Below are positions 33,391-42,288 of a stretch of DNA of 64,000 nt, piece by piece; the stretch's first letter is position 1; every line of letters starts with the position of its first letter. Made by a program: the position numbers and the translations under genes. The stretch spans positions 1-64,000 of the forward strand of contig JAFSRY010000015.1 in NCBI GenBank assembly GCA_017445845.1, given 5' to 3'. Under the pieces are notes generated by a model. The model had not been told where the DNA came from and did not search any database. It was given only the letters and a program-made list of their open reading frames with translations. Source of the stretch: Prevotella sp. GTDB lineage: Bacteria; Bacteroidota; Bacteroidia; Bacteroidales; Bacteroidaceae.

Positions 33391-34620
33391 ATGACTATGA
33401 AGAAATATCTTTTGGCTTTACTGCTCTTTGTCTTTGCTTGGCAAGGAAAGGCCACAGCCACAAACGACACCCCCGACCAACAGCTTGACAGCATGGAACT
33501 CCATGCCTCATTGTTGGTTGTGTCACCAGGCAAGATATTCTATACCATGCTCGGACACAGCTCCATCCGGATGGAAGCCTATTCTGAAAAGGACACGCTT
33601 GACTACTGCTATACTTTAGAATGTGAGGCAGAAGAAAACATGCTCGATTATCTGCGCTTTGTATCTGGAAAGGTGCGGGCACGTTGGATGGCTGTTACTA
33701 CTGAAACTTTTCTGGCTCCTTATGAAAAGGAGCATCGAACGGTCACGAAGTACGAATTGCCCTACAGCTATAAAGAAAAGCAAGAGCTTTGGCAACGTCT
33801 GGACGAAGCCTATGTGAGCCAGAAAGACCATCCATTCAACTACCTTTCAAACAACTGCACACATGGCGTCATCAACATGCTTTGTCAGGGTAACCCACCG
33901 AGGATTACAATAGAAGAAACAAAGGAGAATTCGAAACTGATAAATGGCGCACTGGCCCGACAAGTGTCGGAACAATCACCCTGGATGCAGTTCCTCCTCA
34001 TCACGATGATGGGTAGTGAGACGGACATTCATTGGCCGGTTGTTAAACGGGCAACGCCAAAATTACTGCCGGAGATGTTAAAAGGACGCATGGTGGATAG
34101 TGAAGGAAACGAACGGGTGATGATTGCTAAGGACTTTCCTACCCAAACGCTCATTGGCGGCGATAGTTTTGAAGACGAAAAGCCGTATTGGCTTTCTCCC
34201 AACCTTCTTTTCACAGTGCTGCTGATGGTATCACTGATAATGTTGCTAATTGACTGGTGCTGTCTTTTGAGGGGTCTCTCCTTCTCGTTCGATCTTATTC
34301 TTTTCACAGCGCAATGTCTGTTTTTCGTGTTGCTGTTTTGGCTGTCACAAATATCAGGTCTCTTTGGTCATGTCTGGAACTGGTACTTGCTGCCATTGTT
34401 TCCACTTCCAATTCTATTACTGTCCGTGGGGAAAAGGATGGGATTAAAACAAGCTGGCATAGAGAAGGCTTTCTCTGTTTACACCTTGCTGTTACTGTTG
34501 TTTATCCTGGCAACCCCGCTTTCGAGTCAACTGGACTTTACCCATCAACTCATCACGGCAACAGTGGCAGTACGCTCTTTTGCTCATTCCTCCTTCTTCT
34601 TTGGGCGAAGAAAAAGCTAA
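33391..34620 (+). CDS. DUF4105 (Lnb N-terminal periplasmic domain) membrane protein
   Basis: The 409-residue protein has a signal peptide (about 3-22). The DUF4105 domain (about 30-180) contains FYTMLGHSSIRM with a conserved His and NNCTHGVINML with Cys and His, which look like the cysteine-histidine pair of an NlpC/P60-like hydrolase. The C-terminal half has four or five membrane helices (about 270-400). It would act at the periplasmic face of the membrane; the substrate is unknown. Its stop is only seven bases from the end of the convergent gene. Confidence 0.8.
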   Translation: MTMKKYLLALLLFVFAWQGKATATNDTPDQQLDSMELHASLLVVSPGKIFYTMLGHSSIRMEAYSEKDTLDYCYTLECEAEENMLDYLRFVSGKVRARWMAVTTETFLAPYEKEHRTVTKYELPYSYKEKQELWQRLDEAYVSQKDHPFNYLSNNCTHGVINMLCQGNPPRITIEETKENSKLINGALARQVSEQSPWMQFLLITMMGSETDIHWPVVKRATPKLLPEMLKGRMVDSEGNERVMIAKDFPTQTLIGGDSFEDEKPYWLSPNLLFTVLLMVSLIMLLIDWCCLLRGLSFSFDLILFTAQCLFFVLLFWLSQISGLFGHVWNWYLLPLFPLPILLLSVGKRMGLKQAGIEKAFSVYTLLLLLFILATPLSSQLDFTHQLITATVAVRSFAHSSFFFGRRKS

Positions 34621-34627
34621 CAAGAAA

Positions 34628-35269
34628 TCAGTTTTCATTTTGTCCGAGAATACGGACGGCGGGACGCTGGGAAAGCTCGCCGGGATTGGTACCAGGCTGG
34701 CCTTCGGGTACGGTCATTCCATTGCGTTGATAGAAGTCCGTCCAATAAGGCAGAATCATACCCGAGTCATCATGGAAGGACATGGGGATGGGCTGGAAAA
34801 GACGACGCCCTTGGCGATCAACATAGGCGACCTGGACGAGTTCGGAACAATAGATGGCATCGTTGTCGGCAAGATAAAGACTATCATAGGGCAGACCGAG
34901 GTAGCGACGGGCATTGGCGATGCTCTGGACGACATCGGCATTGTCCACCCGAGCCTGCATCCAGTGGCCTTCCTGCACCTTCAGCGAGTCGACAGGGGTT
35001 ATTTGGACACCGCCGCGCGGCACCGCTTCAAGAACACTGTCCGCACTGATGAGGATGGCCACATGGTCTATCATGCCGGGTGTCACCTCTGTAATGGCAT
35101 TCCCTTCAGAAACGACATGAAAGAGAAGGTCGCCGGGGAGAAGGTCTGATGTCTCTCCTCGCTTGAATGAGTTTGTGCAACCGGATGCAAGAAACAGCAG
35201 AAAAAGGAAATAAAAGCCTCCCCAAAACCTTAAGAGGTTCCAAGTCTTTTTTATCTGTCTGCTTTCCAT
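34628..35269 (-). CDS. NlpC/P60-like (YiiX type) lipoprotein hydrolase
   Basis: From ATG 35269 the 213-residue protein has a lipoprotein signal (LASGC, about Cys29). It has LLPGDLLFHV, MIDHVAILI with the catalytic His and NDAIYCSELVQVAY with the catalytic Cys. These motifs are in circularly permuted order, as in YiiX/YebB-like enzymes. It may cleave a peptide or lipid amide in the envelope. It is the last gene of the NagB operon, 34 bases after the CBM9-like gene. Confidence 0.8.
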   Translation of the reverse strand: MESRQIKKTWNLLRFWGGFYFLFLLFLASGCTNSFKRGETSDLLPGDLLFHVVSEGNAITEVTPGMIDHVAILISADSVLEAVPRGGVQITPVDSLKVQEGHWMQARVDNADVVQSIANARRYLGLPYDSLYLADNDAIYCSELVQVAYVDRQGRRLFQPIPMSFHDDSGMILPYWTDFYQRNGMTVPEGQPGTNPGELSQRPAVRILGQNEN

Positions 35270-35303
35270 TTCTGCTTTATACAAGAAGCAATAGTAATCA
35301 CAA

Positions 35304-35879
35304 TTACACATTACTAATTACTTTTATTTCCCTGAAGAAATCGGGGCGATGGAAGTCTGGCTTGGCAATGGGGATGGGGAAGAGGGACAGGAAGTGAGGT
35401 TGTCGCAACTTATCCCCACACTTATAGATGTTGCACTTAAGCGACAGTCCGCTGAAGGATGTCAGCTGATGGTGCCAGAGGGCTGTGGCCGGGATGCGCA
35501 GTTTCAGTTCCCACTCGTCGGGCGCGGGCTTTTCGTCGAAAGGTTCACGACCCAATGAGGACCAACGCTCCACCTGCTGCAAAACCTCTTGCGGTGCCAA
35601 CTCACGACCTTCACGCTGAGGACCGCAACCGATGAGAAGCGTTCCGGCAGCATTACATTCGAAGTTGTAATAGAGACTGCCTTCAGGTTGGACAAAGAAC
35701 TCGCAACAGGAGTCCTCCCAGACATGCCCGTTATCGTGGGGAGCGACCGCACGAACGGTATCCTCTTTCACGCGGAAATGGAGCAACAGAGCATCGCCTG
35801 TTGTCGAAAGGCTCACTTCTACCTGTGGTCGATAAGGATAGTCATGAAGCCAAGGGGCGTTCGATAGTTCGTATTTCAT
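35304..35879 (-). CDS. Carbohydrate-binding (CBM9-like) family protein
   Basis: From ATG 35879 the 191-residue protein has the CBM9-like core: VWEDSCCEFFVQP, YYNFECNAAGTLL and KCNIYKCGD. There is no signal peptide, so it is probably cytoplasmic. Such proteins are common in Bacteroidetes next to sugar genes and probably bind a glycan or glycoside. It lies between an amino-sugar-type kinase (10 bases) and an envelope hydrolase (34 bases). Confidence 0.75.
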   Translation of the reverse strand: MKYELSNAPWLHDYPYRPQVEVSLSTTGDALLLHFRVKEDTVRAVAPHDNGHVWEDSCCEFFVQPEGSLYYNFECNAAGTLLIGCGPQREGRELAPQEVLQQVERWSSLGREPFDEKPAPDEWELKLRIPATALWHHQLTSFSGLSLKCNIYKCGDKLRQPHFLSLFPIPIAKPDFHRPDFFREIKVISNV

Positions 35880-35889
35880 AGATAAAGCA

Positions 35890-37032
35890 TCAAAGGGAGT
35901 TGATATAATCGCGCATCTCTTCCTGACAAGCCAGCACCTCATGGAAGAGGCGTTGCTGGTTGAGGGTACGGACGAGGTTGTGCTCGGGATACATTATTTT
36001 ATAATAGGTATCACCATTGATATAATCGGTGAGGAAGCGGACACACTGCATATAGGGGAACAACGCAGCGGCATAGGGCAAGAGTTCCAGTTCCAACGGT
36101 GTCAGGAAAGAACGGGCACCCTCGACATAGCCTCGCGTAAAGGCTTTGAAGATGTCCATGCGGAAACGTATGGCATCATAGTCTTTTGAGTCTTCAGCCA
36201 CAGCGTTGGCGGCAGTACGCAGGAAGTCGCCAAAGTCGGAGAAGACAAAGCTGGGCATGACGGTGTCGAGGTCGATGACACAGAGCACGCGGCCCTGACG
36301 GTCGAAGAGCATGTTGTTGACTTTCGTGTCGCAGTGGCAGATGCGCTTCGGCAGTTTTCCTTCCCTGTGGAGGCGTTCTGCCTTCGTCATCTCTTCGGCA
36401 AAGGGCAGCAGGTCATCGAGAATGACCTGTACCTCCCCTACCCTTCCAGCGGCATCGGCAGCGATGGCCTCTTGCAGTTGGCGGAGGCGCAGCTCCATAT
36501 TGTGGAAGTCGGGGATGGTCTCGCCTAATGGCTCGGGCAAGTCGACGAGCTGGGCCTCGAACTGGGCAAAGGCTTTCCCACAGTCGTATGAGGTCTCGGG
36601 GGTGACGTCTTCGATGGTGACGGTATCGGGAATGAAGACGCTGAGACGCCAGTAGGTGTCGGTGGAGAGGTCGTGGTGGAAGGTCACGGCGGAACCGTGA
36701 CCCACACTTTGTAAAGAAGAGGAACCGTGACCCACACTTTGTAAAGAAGAGGGAAGGTCACCTACACTTTTTAGCGGAATGAAAGAGAGGGTTTGCCGGC
36801 CCTTGCGCTTAAGATGGCTGGTGACACACTCGATGTTATGCTGCAAAAGGGGCACATCGGTGAAGATGGCATTGTTGATGCGCTGGAGGACATAGTCGGG
36901 AGCAGAGACCTCAGCAGTGACGACCTTAAAGGTGTCGTTGATGAGACCACTGCCTAAAGAAACTATTTCCTTTACCGTTCCTTCATGTGCGAACTGGCTG
37001 ACAACATCTCTCAAAAAAACGTCATTCTTCAT
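35890..37032 (-). CDS. Aminoglycoside phosphotransferase-fold sugar kinase (NahK-like)
   Basis: The 380-residue protein has the APH fold. The catalytic loop HCDTKVNNML (H-x-D-x4-N) and the metal motif VIDLDTVMP are intact. The neighbouring NagB-PIG-L gene suggests an amino-sugar substrate such as N-acetylhexosamine; this is inference. Residues about 85-115 carry an insert in which SSLQSVG is repeated, encoded by two identical 30-base units. The insert lies in a region that other family members do not, as far as I know, extend. The gene begins 15 bases after NagB-PIG-L. Confidence 0.75.
   Translation of the reverse strand: MKNDVFLRDVVSQFAHEGTVKEIVSLGSGLINDTFKVVTAEVSAPDYVLQRINNAIFTDVPLLQHNIECVTSHLKRKGRQTLSFIPLKSVGDLPSSLQSVGHGSSSLQSVGHGSAVTFHHDLSTDTYWRLSVFIPDTVTIEDVTPETSYDCGKAFAQFEAQLVDLPEPLGETIPDFHNMELRLRQLQEAIAADAAGRVGEVQVILDDLLPFAEEMTKAERLHREGKLPKRICHCDTKVNNMLFDRQGRVLCVIDLDTVMPSFVFSDFGDFLRTAANAVAEDSKDYDAIRFRMDIFKAFTRGYVEGARSFLTPLELELLPYAAALFPYMQCVRFLTDYINGDTYYKIMYPEHNLVRTLNQQRLFHEVLACQEEMRDYINSL
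36691..36780 (-). repeat. Intragenic 30-base tandem repeat
   Basis: 36691-36720 and 36721-36750 are identical 30-base units, followed by a diverged third (36751-36780). They keep the reading frame and encode repeats of ten residues containing SLQSVGHGS. Confidence 0.85.
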
Positions 37033-37047
37033 CCTATATTCTTTTAT

Positions 37048-39090
37048 TTACAGGGGTTTATACTCAACGAAGGCCTCCATCGCCTCATAGCAGGCAAGGC
37101 CCAACTTGTCGTAGAGGTCGGCAGTGGCTCGGTTGCGGTCTTCTGCGCGCTGCCAGAAGAGACGTTCGTCGTTGCCGAGGAAGGGAGCGCTCTCCATCTG
37201 CGACTGATGCTTCAAGATGGCGTTGCGCTTGGCTCTCAGTTCTTCCGGCGACATCGGTACGCACATCTCAATGTTCTCTATCTCCCACTCTGCCCATGCT
37301 CCACGATACATCCAGATGCGGCAGTCCTTCAGCCATTCGGCTCCTGCCTTCTTCTCTTCGTCGATGGCAGCCAGGACGGCATCGGTGCACTTACGATGGG
37401 TGCCATGCGGGTCGGCAAGGTCGCCGGCCACATAGATCTGGTGGGGCTGCACTTCCTGAAGGAGTTTCTGTACGATACGCACATCGGCAACACCCATCGG
37501 CAGCTTTTCTATCTTTCCGCTTTCATAGAAAGGAAGATCGAGGAAATGAACCTTCGACAGGGGGATATGATTGAAGGACGAGGCGGTGCGGGCCTCACCG
37601 CGACGGATGAGTCCCTTGATGGTCAGGATATCACGCGTATCACTGTCACCGGTCTTCTTCTGTGCGAGGAAGTCCTTTATCTCGTGGTACTTGCTCTTGA
37701 TGATCTCGTCGTTGTCGTTGCCAAAGAGTTGGTTGAAGCCATTGATGAAATGCATGAAACGAGTGACTTCTTCATCGCCGACGGCTATGTTTCCAGAGGT
37801 TTCATAGGCTATATGGACATCATGCCCCTGCGTGACCAGTCGCTGAATGGTGCCACCCATCGAGATGACATCATCGTCGGGATGGGGCGAGAAGACAATG
37901 ACACGCTTTGGGAAGGGCTTGGCCCGCTCGGGACGATAGGTGTCATCGGCTTCGGGCTTACCGCCGGGCCATCCAGTGATGGTGTGCTGCAGGTCGTTGA
38001 AGATCTTGATATTGGCATTATAGGCAGAACCGTAGAGTGCCAACAGTTCGGAGAGTCCGTTTTCGTTGTAGTCTTTATTGGTAAGCTTGAGGATGGGTTT
38101 CCCGGTGATTTGACAAAGCCAGACGACGGCCGAGCGTACCAGTTTGTCAGTCCAGTTACATGACTTGACAAGCCAGGGGTGGACGATTCTCGTCAGCTTC
38201 GATGCTGCCGAGAGGTCGATAACGACATGGGCATCGTTGTGAGTCTGAAGGAATGATGCAGGCAGTTGGTCGGTGATGGGTCCCTCAATGGTCCGCTGAA
38301 TGATGTCGGCCTTTTCTTCTCCCCATGCCACGAGGAATATTTTCTTTGCTGACAGAATGGTGCTGATGCCCATGGTGATGGAGCATGGCGGTACCGACTC
38401 GTTGTTGCCGAAGCTCATGGTCATCTCTTCACGGGTCAACGGGTCGATGAGGATGATGCGTGAAGGTGACGTCAGCGTCGAGCCGGGTTCATTGGTGGCG
38501 ATGTTACCGATGCGTCCGATGCCCAGCATGACGATGTCGAGACCTCCGAACGACTGTATGCGTTGCTCATAGAGACGACAGAGTGCCTGCACATGTTCCT
38601 GACTGGTTGTTCCGTCGGGAGTGAAAACATTCTGTGGCGGTATGTTGACATGATTGAGAAAGCGATCGCGCAACTGTGTAATGGCACTATTGACGGTCGT
38701 AGATGTCAGTGGATAGTATTCGTAGGCATTAAACACGACAACATTGTGGAAGCTCAGGCCTTCTTCACGATGGCGACGGATGAGTTCCTGATAGACTGGA
38801 GTAAGTGACAATCCGGTTCCTAAGCCCAAGACACAATACTTTCCGTCCTGCTGGCGTGAGCGGATTTTTCCTTCGATGACATCCGCGATATGACGGGAAC
38901 CAGCTTCCTGGTTGACAAAGATATCTGTCGACAGTTTTTCCATACGGGTCAGTTCCGAACGGTCGACAGCCGTTTCGGGCTGATAGATTTCTACGGGTAC
39001 TTTGTTCAGTACGATTTGTGAACTTAAATTCAAACGTACTTCTTCTGTTGAAGAATTCAGTTGTGACTCAGTTGATGTGTTCATAATCAT
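37048..39090 (-). CDS. Glucosamine-6-phosphate deaminase fused to a PIG-L deacetylase domain
   Basis: The 680-residue protein has an N-terminal NagB/isomerase domain (about 50-330) with LGLGTGLSLTPVYQEL and GLDIVMLGIGRIGNIATNEPG (in part), and a C-terminal PIG-L/LmbE domain (about 395-640) with the zinc motif PHPDDD and HGTHR. NagB converts glucosamine-6-phosphate to fructose-6-phosphate; LmbE-like domains deacetylate N-acetylglucosamine derivatives. Classic NagB is about 265 residues, so this is the long Bacteroidetes form. It is the first gene of a four-gene operon. Confidence 0.88.
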   Translation of the reverse strand: MIMNTSTESQLNSSTEEVRLNLSSQIVLNKVPVEIYQPETAVDRSELTRMEKLSTDIFVNQEAGSRHIADVIEGKIRSRQQDGKYCVLGLGTGLSLTPVYQELIRRHREEGLSFHNVVVFNAYEYYPLTSTTVNSAITQLRDRFLNHVNIPPQNVFTPDGTTSQEHVQALCRLYEQRIQSFGGLDIVMLGIGRIGNIATNEPGSTLTSPSRIILIDPLTREEMTMSFGNNESVPPCSITMGISTILSAKKIFLVAWGEEKADIIQRTIEGPITDQLPASFLQTHNDAHVVIDLSAASKLTRIVHPWLVKSCNWTDKLVRSAVVWLCQITGKPILKLTNKDYNENGLSELLALYGSAYNANIKIFNDLQHTITGWPGGKPEADDTYRPERAKPFPKRVIVFSPHPDDDVISMGGTIQRLVTQGHDVHIAYETSGNIAVGDEEVTRFMHFINGFNQLFGNDNDEIIKSKYHEIKDFLAQKKTGDSDTRDILTIKGLIRRGEARTASSFNHIPLSKVHFLDLPFYESGKIEKLPMGVADVRIVQKLLQEVQPHQIYVAGDLADPHGTHRKCTDAVLAAIDEEKKAGAEWLKDCRIWMYRGAWAEWEIENIEMCVPMSPEELRAKRNAILKHQSQMESAPFLGNDERLFWQRAEDRNRATADLYDKLGLACYEAMEAFVEYKPL

Positions 39091-39122
39091 TAGTATTATT
39101 GCTTTTCATTACTTTCAATCGG

Positions 39123-39153
39123 CAAAGTTACGAAAAATTGAGGGCAGAACAAA
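39123..39153 (-). promoter_or_regulatory. Promoter of the NagB-PIG-L operon
   Basis: On the minus strand TTTG (39153-39150), 19 bases, TAACTTTG (39130-39123), 33 bases before the start codon. Confidence 0.7.
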
Positions 39154-39181
39154 ATAAAAAGATAAAAAAGTACGAGTTTTA

Positions 39182-39213
39182 TTTGGCGATAACGAATAAA
39201 AAGCGTACTTTTG
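39182..39213 (+). promoter_or_regulatory. Promoter of gdhA
   Basis: TTTG (39182-39185), 20 bases, TACTTTTG (39206-39213), about 62 bases ahead of the start codon and divergent from the NagB promoter. Confidence 0.75.
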
Positions 39214-39274
39214 TGGTCGGAATATAGTTATAACTAACAATATAAACAATCGTAAAAAAGAAAAATCTACTTTT

Positions 39275-40612
39275 ATGCAAGTTGAGAAAATTATGCACGA
39301 CCTGGAGCAGAAACATCCAGGCGAGCTTGAGTACCTGCAGGCGGTACGCGAAGTGTTAATCTCTATCGAGGATGTCTACAACCAGCATCCCGAGTTTGAA
39401 AAGGCCAAGCTTATCGAGCGTCTGGTAGAGCCCGAGCGTATCATTACGTTCCGTGTGCCCTGGGTCGACGATAAGGGCGAGGTACAGGTAAACATCGGCT
39501 ACCGCGTGCAATATAACAGCGCCATCGGCCCGTATAAAGGCGGTCTTCGCTTCCACCCGTCAGTAAACCTTTCCATTCTGAAGTTCCTCGGTTTCGAGCA
39601 GACCTTCAAGAATGCGCTGACCACACTGCCTATGGGTGGTGGCAAAGGCGGTTCCGACTTCGCTCCTCGCGGCAAGTCGAACGCTGAAGTAATGCGCTTC
39701 TGCCAAGCCTTCATGACAGAGCTCTACCGTCATATCGGTCCTGACGAGGACGTGCCCGCCGGAGACATCGGTGTGGGTGGACGCGAAATCGGCTATCTGT
39801 TCGGCATGTATAAGAAGTTGAAGCATCAGTTCCAGGGCGTACTGACAGGTAAAGGCCTTGAATATGGCGGTTCTCGCATTCGTCCCGAAGCAACGGGATA
39901 TGGTGCCATCTACTTTGTTCAGCACATGCTGCACACCCACGGACAGGACATCAAGGGGAAGACCGTTGCCATCTCTGGCTTCGGCAACGTGGCTTGGGGT
40001 GCTGCCAAGAAAGCTACAGAACTGGGTGCCAAGGTTGTCACCATCAGCGGTCCTGACGGATACATCTACGACCCCGCCGGTCTCGACGAGAAGAAGATTG
40101 CCTACATGCTGGAACTGCGTGCCAGCGGCAACGACATCTGTCAACCCTACGAAGAGGAATTCCCCGGCTCGAAGTTCTTCGCCGGAAAGAAGCCTTGGGA
40201 ACAAAAAGCCGACATCTACATGCCTTGTGCTACACAGAACGAGCTGAACGGCACCGATGCCGACCACATCCTTGCCAACAAGCCTATTTGCGTGGCTGAG
40301 GTTTCCAACATGGGTTGTACCGCAGAAGCAGCTGAGAAGTTTGTTGCCACGAAGACTCTCTTTGCCCCCGGCAAGGCTGTCAATGCAGGTGGCGTGGCTA
40401 CCAGTGGACTCGAAATGACTCAGAACTCCATGCGTCTCAGCTGGAGCGACCAGGAGGTTGACGAGAAGCTGCATTATATCATGTCGAGCATCCATGAGCA
40501 ATGCGTGAAGTACGGCAAGCAAGCCGACGGCTATGTAGACTATGTGAAGGGTGCCAATGTGGCAGGCTTCATGAAAGTCGCCAACGCCATGATGGCTCAA
40601 GGCATCGTATAA
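39275..40612 (+). CDS. gdhA: NADP-specific glutamate dehydrogenase
   Basis: The 445-residue protein has the usual length and motifs: GGLRFHPSVN, the catalytic-lysine signature PMGGGKGGSDF and the dinucleotide loop SGFGNVAWG. It makes glutamate from 2-oxoglutarate and ammonium. The strong promoter and long leader fit a highly expressed nitrogen-assimilation gene. It is a single gene; rlpA follows 21 bases later without a visible terminator. Confidence 0.96.
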   Translation: MQVEKIMHDLEQKHPGELEYLQAVREVLISIEDVYNQHPEFEKAKLIERLVEPERIITFRVPWVDDKGEVQVNIGYRVQYNSAIGPYKGGLRFHPSVNLSILKFLGFEQTFKNALTTLPMGGGKGGSDFAPRGKSNAEVMRFCQAFMTELYRHIGPDEDVPAGDIGVGGREIGYLFGMYKKLKHQFQGVLTGKGLEYGGSRIRPEATGYGAIYFVQHMLHTHGQDIKGKTVAISGFGNVAWGAAKKATELGAKVVTISGPDGYIYDPAGLDEKKIAYMLELRASGNDICQPYEEEFPGSKFFAGKKPWEQKADIYMPCATQNELNGTDADHILANKPICVAEVSNMGCTAEAAEKFVATKTLFAPGKAVNAGGVATSGLEMTQNSMRLSWSDQEVDEKLHYIMSSIHEQCVKYGKQADGYVDYVKGANVAGFMKVANAMMAQGIV

Positions 40613-40613
40613 A

Positions 40614-40751
40614 TGAAAAATGAGACATGAGAAATGAGAAATAGGATCGTGTGGCATAGGAGACTCTCACTAAAGACATGTATGCTGTTGGTGTGCTTGT
40701 TGTTTGCTCCTTTCTATTTTCCATCTCTCATTTCTCATTCCTTTTTCCTTA
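40614..40751. repeat. Inverted ATGAGAAATGAG repeat framing the rlpA start
   Basis: ATGAGAAATGAG-rich sequence at 40617-40648 is complemented by CATCTCTCATTTCTCATTCC at 40720-40739. The pair encloses the rlpA start region and supplies part of its signal peptide. It may be a small palindromic element. Confidence 0.5.
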
Positions 40752-41200
40752 CCGCCCAGACTCAGACGGGCAAGGCTTCCTATTACGCCAAAAAGTTCGA
40801 GGGACGACGGACAGCCAGCGGTGAACGACTTCATTCCGACAGTCTGACCTGTGCCCATCGTACCTTCCCGTTTGGGACAATGCTGCGTGTGACAAACCTT
40901 ACGAACAAGAAAGTTGTCATCGTGCGCGTCACCGACCGAGGACCTTTTGCACGAGGACGCATCATTGACCTCTCCTGGCGAGCCGCCAAACTTATAGGAA
41001 TGATTACACAAGGCATCGCCCCCGTTAAAGTGGAAGTCATCGACCGCGTCATTCCACCCTTCCAGCCTTCCATGCCAACAACTTACCCGGAATATGACCT
41101 TGAAGTGTCACCCGAATACGAATATGGTGTGACGGAAGAATGGAACGACCTTATACTATCTCCAAAAGAAAATACTGATAGTCTTTCAACAGAACCATGA
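40634..41200 (+). CDS. rlpA: RlpA-like septal lytic transglycosylase / DPBB protein
   Basis: The 188-residue protein has an N-terminal hydrophobic segment (about 16-36) and a double-psi beta-barrel domain (about 45-140): GKASYYAKKFEGRRTASGE, AHRTFPFGTMLRVTN and VRVTDRGPFARGRIIDLS. RlpA binds denuded glycan strands at the septum and, in some bacteria, cleaves them. There is no SPOR domain. Translation may start at 40634 or at 40682; the region before the core is repetitive. Its 3' end overlaps the convergent RDD gene by 50 bases. Confidence 0.85.
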   Translation: MRNRIVWHRRLSLKTCMLLVCLLFAPFYFPSLISHSFFLTAQTQTGKASYYAKKFEGRRTASGERLHSDSLTCAHRTFPFGTMLRVTNLTNKKVVIVRVTDRGPFARGRIIDLSWRAAKLIGMITQGIAPVKVEVIDRVIPPFQPSMPTTYPEYDLEVSPEYEYGVTEEWNDLILSPKENTDSLSTEP

Positions 41201-41897
41201 GGAAAGCCAGATCGCTTTTCTCACGGGATACAATGTTCAGTGATTGTTGGACCTTCTCCGACAACAACTTGACGCGCCGTTCATCGTAGTCATTGTCTAT
41301 ATTGCAGTCCTCAAGGACTCGACTGATGATATCGGCCTGCCCTTGCGAGAGGTTGGCGGCTTCGGGATAATGCGGCTGGTAGTAGCGTGATGCATGGCTG
41401 AACTCATCAAGCCCCACAAGAACATTACGATAGCCGGAGTCCTTGATAACCATCGTCCCTGCCGCCAAGTCGCCCAGCCGCTGGTGGTTTTTCGTAAAGA
41501 TGATGAACAGAGCCCCCGCACCGCCCGTCATATAGAGGTCGAAGGGCAACAGCACCCAGCGTAGCAACAAGGCACCCAGCGTAGGTGCCGTGCCGTCGGC
41601 CATCACCACCCGAATGCCGATGACTTTCTTTCCTACCGTCTGGCCATTATTCAGAACCTCCAACAGGGGCGTATAGAAAAGGAAGGGCAGGCAGAGCAAC
41701 AGCAATATAATCCATTGCCACCAATAATCCAGCTCCAAACCGAAGAGACCGTCATATATGGAAAGGAGTTTAAAAAGGGCAATGACATAGACTCCCACCA
41801 GTACCTGATCAAGAAACCGTGCAAGGATACGAGACCAGATACTGGCAGGGGTCTGACTAATTCGGACATACTGCCCGGTGATGATGTTTGAATCCAT
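41151..41897 (-). CDS. RDD family membrane protein
   Basis: The 248-residue protein has an RDD domain (about 18-150) with ILARFLDQVLVGVYVIA, a second long helix, and NGQTVGKKVIGIRVVMADG. The Arg-Asp-Asp signature lies in the first helix as R-x3-D. A soluble C-terminal region (about 160-248) follows. RDD proteins are inner membrane proteins of uncertain transport role. It is the last gene of a minus-strand run (LacI, transporter, HMA, RDD). Confidence 0.8.
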   Translation of the reverse strand: MDSNIITGQYVRISQTPASIWSRILARFLDQVLVGVYVIALFKLLSIYDGLFGLELDYWWQWIILLLLCLPFLFYTPLLEVLNNGQTVGKKVIGIRVVMADGTAPTLGALLLRWVLLPFDLYMTGGAGALFIIFTKNHQRLGDLAAGTMVIKDSGYRNVLVGLDEFSHASRYYQPHYPEAANLSQGQADIISRVLEDCNIDNDYDERRVKLLSEKVQQSLNIVSREKSDLAFLMVLLKDYQYFLLEIV

Positions 41898-41935
41898 TCA
41901 GTCGTGTCCGCCGAAAGCCTTTACATTAAAAAAAA

Positions 41936-42265
41936 CTACATTTCGTTCTGGCACTCGTGGGCTTCCTTCTGAACAGTTTCTCCAGGTTTTAAGATGCGGG
42001 CATCGTAGCCGAATGACTTGAAGCACTTGATCAATGCTTCAGGAGAAGTCTTCTTGTCGTCATAGGTCACAACGACCGTCTGCTTCTCTACACTGGTTTC
42101 AATTTCCTTAATGCCTTTTTCGAAGCGGAGGTTGGTCTTCACGCGCTTTTCACAGTTGGGACAATGCATCTGAGGCTGTGTCGTGAAAACGACTTTCTGT
42201 TTCTTGGCATTGCCTGCGCTCACACAGAGCAACAGAGCCGACATCAATACAAGTTTTCGTATCAT
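41936..42265 (-). CDS. Secreted heavy-metal-associated (HMA) domain protein
   Basis: The 109-residue protein has a signal peptide (1-19). The HMA fold has the metal motif MHCPNC (M-x-C-x2-C, about residue 33) and ends with a cysteine-containing tail (HECQNEM). It would bind copper or a similar metal outside the cytoplasm. It is 23 bases after the sugar transporter, so it shares its transcript, although no metal ATPase is nearby. Confidence 0.8.
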   Translation of the reverse strand: MIRKLVLMSALLLCVSAGNAKKQKVVFTTQPQMHCPNCEKRVKTNLRFEKGIKEIETSVEKQTVVVTYDDKKTSPEALIKCFKSFGYDARILKPGETVQKEAHECQNEM

Positions 42266-42288
42266 TATCTTTTTATTTCAAAAAATGT

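Noticed and set aside
39560..40657. 365-residue open frame opposite gdhA
   Set aside because: It mirrors the codons of glutamate dehydrogenase on the other strand, has no recognisable domain and no promoter.
41936..42265. HMA protein as part of a metal-efflux operon
   Set aside because: No P-type ATPase, CusA-like pump or metal regulator lies nearby; it only shares a strand with the sugar transporter.
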